This document shows, in pieces, positions 61,032 to 64,000 of a DNA stretch of 64,000 nucleotides. This stretch comes from Pontibacter roseus DSM 17521 (GTDB taxonomy: Bacteria; Bacteroidota; Bacteroidia; Cytophagales; Hymenobacteraceae): assembly GCF_000373265.1 (NCBI RefSeq), contig NZ_KB890762.1, positions 429,705 to 493,704 of the forward strand, written 5' to 3'. Numbering within the stretch: the first letter of the stretch is position 1; each line of letters opens with the position of its first letter. The notes under the pieces are model-generated. The model did not search any database. It was not told the origin of the DNA and worked only from the letters and a program-made list of their open reading frames with translations. The position numbers and the translations under genes were made by a program.

Positions 61032-61967
61032 ATGAAAAAAAATTCTAGAATATACATTGCCGGACATCGGGGTATGGTGGGATCCGCCATCAAGCGCCGC
61101 TTGGAAGCTTCCGGTTATACACACCTCATCACCCGTACCTCATCGGAGTTGGATTTGCGCAACCAACAGGCTGTGCTGGACTTCTTTGAGGCAGAGCAAC
61201 CAGAATTCGTTTTCCTGGCAGCAGCAAAAGTGGGTGGCATCCAAGCTAACAACACCTATAGGGCAGAGTTCCTCTATGACAACCTGATGATGGAGTCCAA
61301 CGTCATTCATGCGGCCTACCTGAACGGTGTAGAGAAACTGATGTTCCTGGGTTCGTCCTGTATCTATCCGAAAATGGCGCCGCAGCCTCTCAAGGAGGAG
61401 TACCTGCTGACAGGTGCTCTGGAGCCAACCAACGAGCCATATGCGATTGCCAAAATTGCGGGTATTAAATTATGTGAAGCCTACCGCGACCAGTATGGAA
61501 GCAATTTCATCAGTGTGATGCCCACCAACCTATATGGGTACAACGATAACTACGACCTGAACAACTCGCACGTGCTGCCGGCGCTCATCCGAAAGATTCA
61601 TGAGGCAAAAGACAACGGAGCAGCCACTGTTACCGTATGGGGCACAGGAAAGCCTCGACGTGAGTTTTTATTTGCCGACGACCTGGCCGAAGCCTGCGTA
61701 TACCTGATGCAGGAGTACAATGGACGCGAACTCGTGAACGTGGGCACTGGGGAGGATGTCTCCGTTGAAGAACTGGCGCTTTTGATTAAAGACGTTATCG
61801 GATTTGAAGGGGAACTGGTTTTTGATACCTCTAAGCCGGATGGTACACCCCGTAAACTGATGGACGTCTCCAAACTCCACAGTCTGGGATTCCGACATAA
61901 AATAGAGCTACGAGAAGGTATAGCATTGGCCTACGCCGACTTCAAGAATAAATACATGATGGCCTAA
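61032..61967 (+). CDS. fcl: GDP-L-fucose synthase
   Basis: A 311-residue short-chain dehydrogenase of the WcaG/Fcl family that epimerises and reduces GDP-4-keto-6-deoxymannose to GDP-L-fucose with NADPH. The Rossmann motif is [12 protein letters not shown] (residues 8-19), Ser/Tyr/Lys catalysis is in [15 protein letters not shown] and [16 protein letters not shown], and [14 protein letters not shown] lies near residue 214. Length is typical. It precedes gmd with 116 bases between; product order in the pathway is gmd then fcl. Confidence 0.96.
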   Translation: MKKNSRIYIAGHRGMVGSAIKRRLEASGYTHLITRTSSELDLRNQQAVLDFFEAEQPEFVFLAAAKVGGIQANNTYRAEFLYDNLMMESNVIHAAYLNGVEKLMFLGSSCIYPKMAPQPLKEEYLLTGALEPTNEPYAIAKIAGIKLCEAYRDQYGSNFISVMPTNLYGYNDNYDLNNSHVLPALIRKIHEAKDNGAATVTVWGTGKPRREFLFADDLAEACVYLMQEYNGRELVNVGTGEDVSVEELALLIKDVIGFEGELVFDTSKPDGTPRKLMDVSKLHSLGFRHKIELREGIALAYADFKNKYMMA

Positions 61968-62083
61968 GGCTGGCAATACATTCATTTCTGACAGTGCCAT
62001 ACTCACGAAGGTTGTTCCTGCACAGGCATTGTTTGACACGAGAACCCATAAACCAATCGAATAATATAATTTAAGTATACAAA

Positions 62084-63196
62084 ATGAAGACAGCCCTTAT
62101 CACTGGCGTAACCGGACAGGATGGCGCATATTTAGCTGAACTACTGCTGAGCAAAGGATACAAGGTACATGGCGTGAAGCGTCGCAGCTCCATGTTCAAC
62201 ACAGAACGCATTGACCACCTCTACCAGGACCCGCACGAGAAGAACATCAACTTCAAGCTGCATTACGGCGACCTGACCGACTCGACCAACCTGATTCGCA
62301 TTATCCAGGAGACACAGCCTGACGAGATATACAACCTGGCCGCCATGAGCCACGTGAAGGTGAGCTTCGACACACCTGAGTACACGGCCAATGCCGATGG
62401 ACTGGGCACGCTGCGCATTCTGGAGGCCATCCGTATCCTGGGACTGACGAAAAAGACTAGAATATACCAAGCTTCTACCTCAGAGCTCTATGGCTTGGTG
62501 CAGGCTGTGCCGCAGACGGAAACCACACCGTTCTACCCACGCTCTCCCTACGCGGTGGCCAAACTCTACGCCTACTGGATTACGGTGAACTACCGTGAGG
62601 CCTACGGCATGTTCGCCTGCAACGGCATCCTCTTCAACCACGAGTCTCCGCTCCGTGGCGAGACCTTCGTGACCCGCAAAATCACCCGCGCTGCCGCCCG
62701 TATTGCCATGGGGCTTCAGGATGGCCTGTACTTGGGTAACCTGGACGCCAAGCGCGACTGGGGCCATGCCAAGGACTATGTGGAGGCCATGTGGCGCATC
62801 CTGCAGCAGGACGAGCCGGAGGACTTCGTGATTGCCACAGGCGTGACTACTACAGTGCGCGACTTCATCCGCATGGCCTTTGGACACGTGGGCATCGAGC
62901 TTGAGTTCAGGGGCGAGGGCGTAGACGAGAAAGGATACGTAATCGCTTGCAACAACCCGGAGTACCAGTTGGAGATTGGCAAAGAGGTGGTGTGTGTGGA
63001 CCCGAACTACTTCCGCCCGACGGAGGTGGAGCTGCTGATAGGCGACGCCACTAAGTCGAAGGAGAAGCTGGGATGGACGCCGAAATACGACCTTCAGGCC
63101 CTGGTGACCGATATGATGCAGCACGACATCGAGCTCTTCAAGCGCGACACCTACCTGATGGAAGGCGGTCACCGCATCCTCAACTATCACGAATAA
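62084..63196 (+). CDS. gmd: GDP-mannose 4,6-dehydratase
   Basis: A 370-residue dehydratase that makes GDP-4-keto-6-deoxy-D-mannose, the substrate of the upstream Fcl. Motifs are [16 protein letters not shown] (residues 6-21), [16 protein letters not shown], the catalytic Thr-Glu/Tyr/Lys region [10 protein letters not shown] with [12 protein letters not shown] and the substrate region [15 protein letters not shown]. Complete and typical. Together with fcl it feeds fucose or related 6-deoxy sugars into surface polysaccharide. No glycosyltransferase is adjacent. Confidence 0.97.
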   Translation: MKTALITGVTGQDGAYLAELLLSKGYKVHGVKRRSSMFNTERIDHLYQDPHEKNINFKLHYGDLTDSTNLIRIIQETQPDEIYNLAAMSHVKVSFDTPEYTANADGLGTLRILEAIRILGLTKKTRIYQASTSELYGLVQAVPQTETTPFYPRSPYAVAKLYAYWITVNYREAYGMFACNGILFNHESPLRGETFVTRKITRAAARIAMGLQDGLYLGNLDAKRDWGHAKDYVEAMWRILQQDEPEDFVIATGVTTTVRDFIRMAFGHVGIELEFRGEGVDEKGYVIACNNPEYQLEIGKEVVCVDPNYFRPTEVELLIGDATKSKEKLGWTPKYDLQALVTDMMQHDIELFKRDTYLMEGGHRILNYHE

Positions 63197-63216
63197 TATC
63201 AGATAGCAAAAACCTG

Positions 63217-63252
63217 AAATGGCAGCCTTACGAAAGTAGAGCTGCCATTTTT
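63217..63252 (+). terminator. terminator of gmd
   Basis: The 10-bp stem AAATGGCAGC/GCTGCCATTT (63217-63226 with 63241-63250) ends in TTTTT, 20 bases after the gmd stop. Confidence 0.85.
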
Positions 63253-63270
63253 GTTTAGAGGAGTTCTCGG

Positions 63271-63362
63271 AGGTATAGGTATAGGTATAGGTATAGGTAT
63301 AGGTATAGGTATAGGTATAGGTATAGGTATAGGTATAGGTATAGGTATAGGTATAGGTATAG
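63271..63362. repeat. pure AGGTAT hexamer tandem array
   Basis: About fifteen uninterrupted copies of the hexamer AGGTAT lie between the gmd and tRNA-Asp terminators. Replication slippage should make its length variable. Its unit is the core of the dispersed octamer AGGTATAG seen throughout the window. Long open frames on both strands here (Gly-Tyr/Ile-Pro repeats) are by-products of the array. Confidence 0.97.
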
Positions 63363-63384
63363 AAAGGGGGGAGGCTATAAACGC

Positions 63385-63414
63385 AAAAAGCCCTTGAATT
63401 CTCAAGAGCTTTTT
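63385..63414 (-). terminator. terminator of the tRNA-Asp pair
   Basis: AAAAAGCCCTTGA at 63385-63397 pairs with TCAAGAGCTTTTT at 63402-63414 with one mismatch. On the minus strand it ends in TTTTT, four bases after the 3' end of the downstream tRNA. Confidence 0.8.
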
Positions 63415-63417
63415 AAG

Positions 63418-63491
63418 CGGTCTGGACGGGACTCGAACCCGCGACCTCCGCCGTGACAGGGCGGCATTCTAACCAACTGAACTACCAGACC
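63418..63491 (-). tRNA. tRNA-Asp (GUC)
   Basis: 74 nt on the minus strand. The acceptor stem is GGTCTGG/CCAGACC with discriminator G. The anticodon stem CCGCC/GGCGG has loop CTGTCAC, giving anticodon GTC. The T-arm is GCGGGTTCGAGTCCCGT. The 3' CCA is not encoded. It is the second gene of an identical pair. Confidence 0.97.
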
Positions 63492-63549
63492 AATACTTTG
63501 TGATATAGAGCCGTGTGCTCTTTCTTACTAAAACCGCAGTTTTGTGCTG

Positions 63550-63623
63550 CGGTCTGGACGGGACTCGAACCCGCGACCTCCGCCGTGACAGGGCGGCATT
63601 CTAACCAACTGAACTACCAGACC
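63550..63623 (-). tRNA. tRNA-Asp (GUC)
   Basis: 74 nt on the minus strand, identical in sequence to the copy at 63418-63491 and 58 bases upstream of it, so the two are probably transcribed together. Anticodon GTC; no encoded CCA. Confidence 0.97.
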
Positions 63624-63845
63624 TTTCTGTTTTCTCTAACGCTTTCCGTTAAAGTGATACAAATGTAGAGGGTTATTTTCGATTCTGCAATAGGAGGGCC
63701 GCTTTTTGGGCTTATATTTTCGGCGCCAAAATGTAACGGGCTCAAAACCAAATATTTTATTTTTAGAATAAAGGATAAATTTTTCGGTTTAGCTGCAGCA
63801 TTTGCGGAAACTGTTAAATTTGTGTCAGAATTAGCGACAACGACT

Positions 63846-64000
63846 ATGCTTTTGGACTTTGAACAACCCATTGCGGCCCTGGAAGGCAAACTGCAGGAAA
63901 TGAAAAAGCTGGCCAGCGAAAGCCAGGTGGACGTTTCGGAGGCAGTGAAGGCACTGGAAGAGAAGATAAAAATCCTGAAAAAGGAAACCTATGCCAACCT
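63846..64000 (+). CDS. accA: acetyl-CoA carboxylase carboxyltransferase subunit alpha (start only)
   Basis: The first 51 codons from ATG at 63846 run off the window. LLDFEQPIAALEGKLQEMKK, then VDVSEAVKALEEKI and KKETYANL, form the N-terminal helical region of AccA, which with AccD transfers carboxyl from carboxybiotin to acetyl-CoA at the first step of fatty-acid synthesis. A TAAATTTG at 63815-63822 fits the -7 consensus, but no good -33 box is at the expected distance. Confidence 0.9.
   Translation, partial: MLLDFEQPIAALEGKLQEMKKLASESQVDVSEAVKALEEKIKILKKETYAN

Noticed and set aside
63199..63405. Minus-strand open frame encoding a long Pro-Ile repeat
   Set aside because: It is a by-product of the pure hexamer array; period-6 repeats stay open in every frame that lacks a stop.
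63614..63889. 91-codon minus-strand frame opposite the start of accA
   Set aside because: It overlaps the tRNA-Asp 5' end and the accA start on the opposite strand and shows no family features.

Overview
The window looks like a chromosomal segment of a Bacteroidota bacterium, most likely order Cytophagales, family Hymenobacteraceae (Pontibacter-like). This is inferred from Bacteroidota-typical families (DUF3276, DUF3822, DUF4296, DUF1573, a Bat/DUF58 cluster, a carboxypeptidase-regulatory-domain outer-membrane barrel protein), from -7 boxes resembling TAnnTTTG, and from roughly balanced base composition. No rRNA, phage or transposase gene is visible. Most of the window is ordinary core genome with convergent gene pairs separated by strong bidirectional hairpin terminators.

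Layout. 1-5.1 kb: tail of an unidentified gene, two methyltransferases (the second AT-rich and probably a sugar O-methyltransferase), ychF, a PUR-alpha-like protein, an RlpA-type wall protein and a DUF58 protein. 5.2-14.5 kb: a rhodanese gene broken by one in-frame stop, AlkA-like glycosylase, threonine aldolase, pyrE, coaD, two Nudix hydrolases, a thioesterase, a RecD-like helicase and a DUF1573 protein. 14.5-25 kb: DUF423, a glycerophosphodiesterase, a YggS-type PLP protein, a three-gene Bat/DUF58 cluster, a CsaA-like protein, an FAD/Rieske oxidoreductase, a secreted DUF922 protein and a MATE transporter. 25-35.2 kb: ergothioneine genes egtB-egtD, a menC-like enolase-superfamily gene, a large outer-membrane barrel protein, a sirtuin and topA.

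35.4-46 kb is the most distinctive part: a SixA-type phosphatase, a ParA-family ATPase and then a chemosensory operon, giant receptor - cheW - cheY - cheB - cheA - cheC. The 1519-residue receptor has no membrane segment and carries nine nearly identical tandem units of exactly 276 bp (92 residues) of HAMP type. CheB has a receiver domain without the phosphoacceptor Asp. CheA has no P2 domain, and no cheR is present. Together these suggest a cytoplasmic array positioned by its own ParA and wired differently from the textbook pathway.

46-64 kb: a polyamine pair (a SpeD-SpeE fusion overlapping an agmatinase-family gene), a small membrane protein, a Cys-rich copper-binding-type protein, recQ, a secreted subtilisin, an S24-type repressor, a pirin, an M2 metallopeptidase, rmuC, an HD hydrolase, a GDP-fucose pair (fcl, gmd), two identical tRNA-Asp genes and the start of accA.

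A signal that crosses the whole window is the octamer AGGTATAG/CTATACCT. It occurs about 54 times by eye count in genes and intergenic DNA, where chance predicts about two. Two tandem arrays of the same hexamer lie at 3127-3182 and 63271-63362. It resembles a HIP1-like genome-wide dispersed motif.
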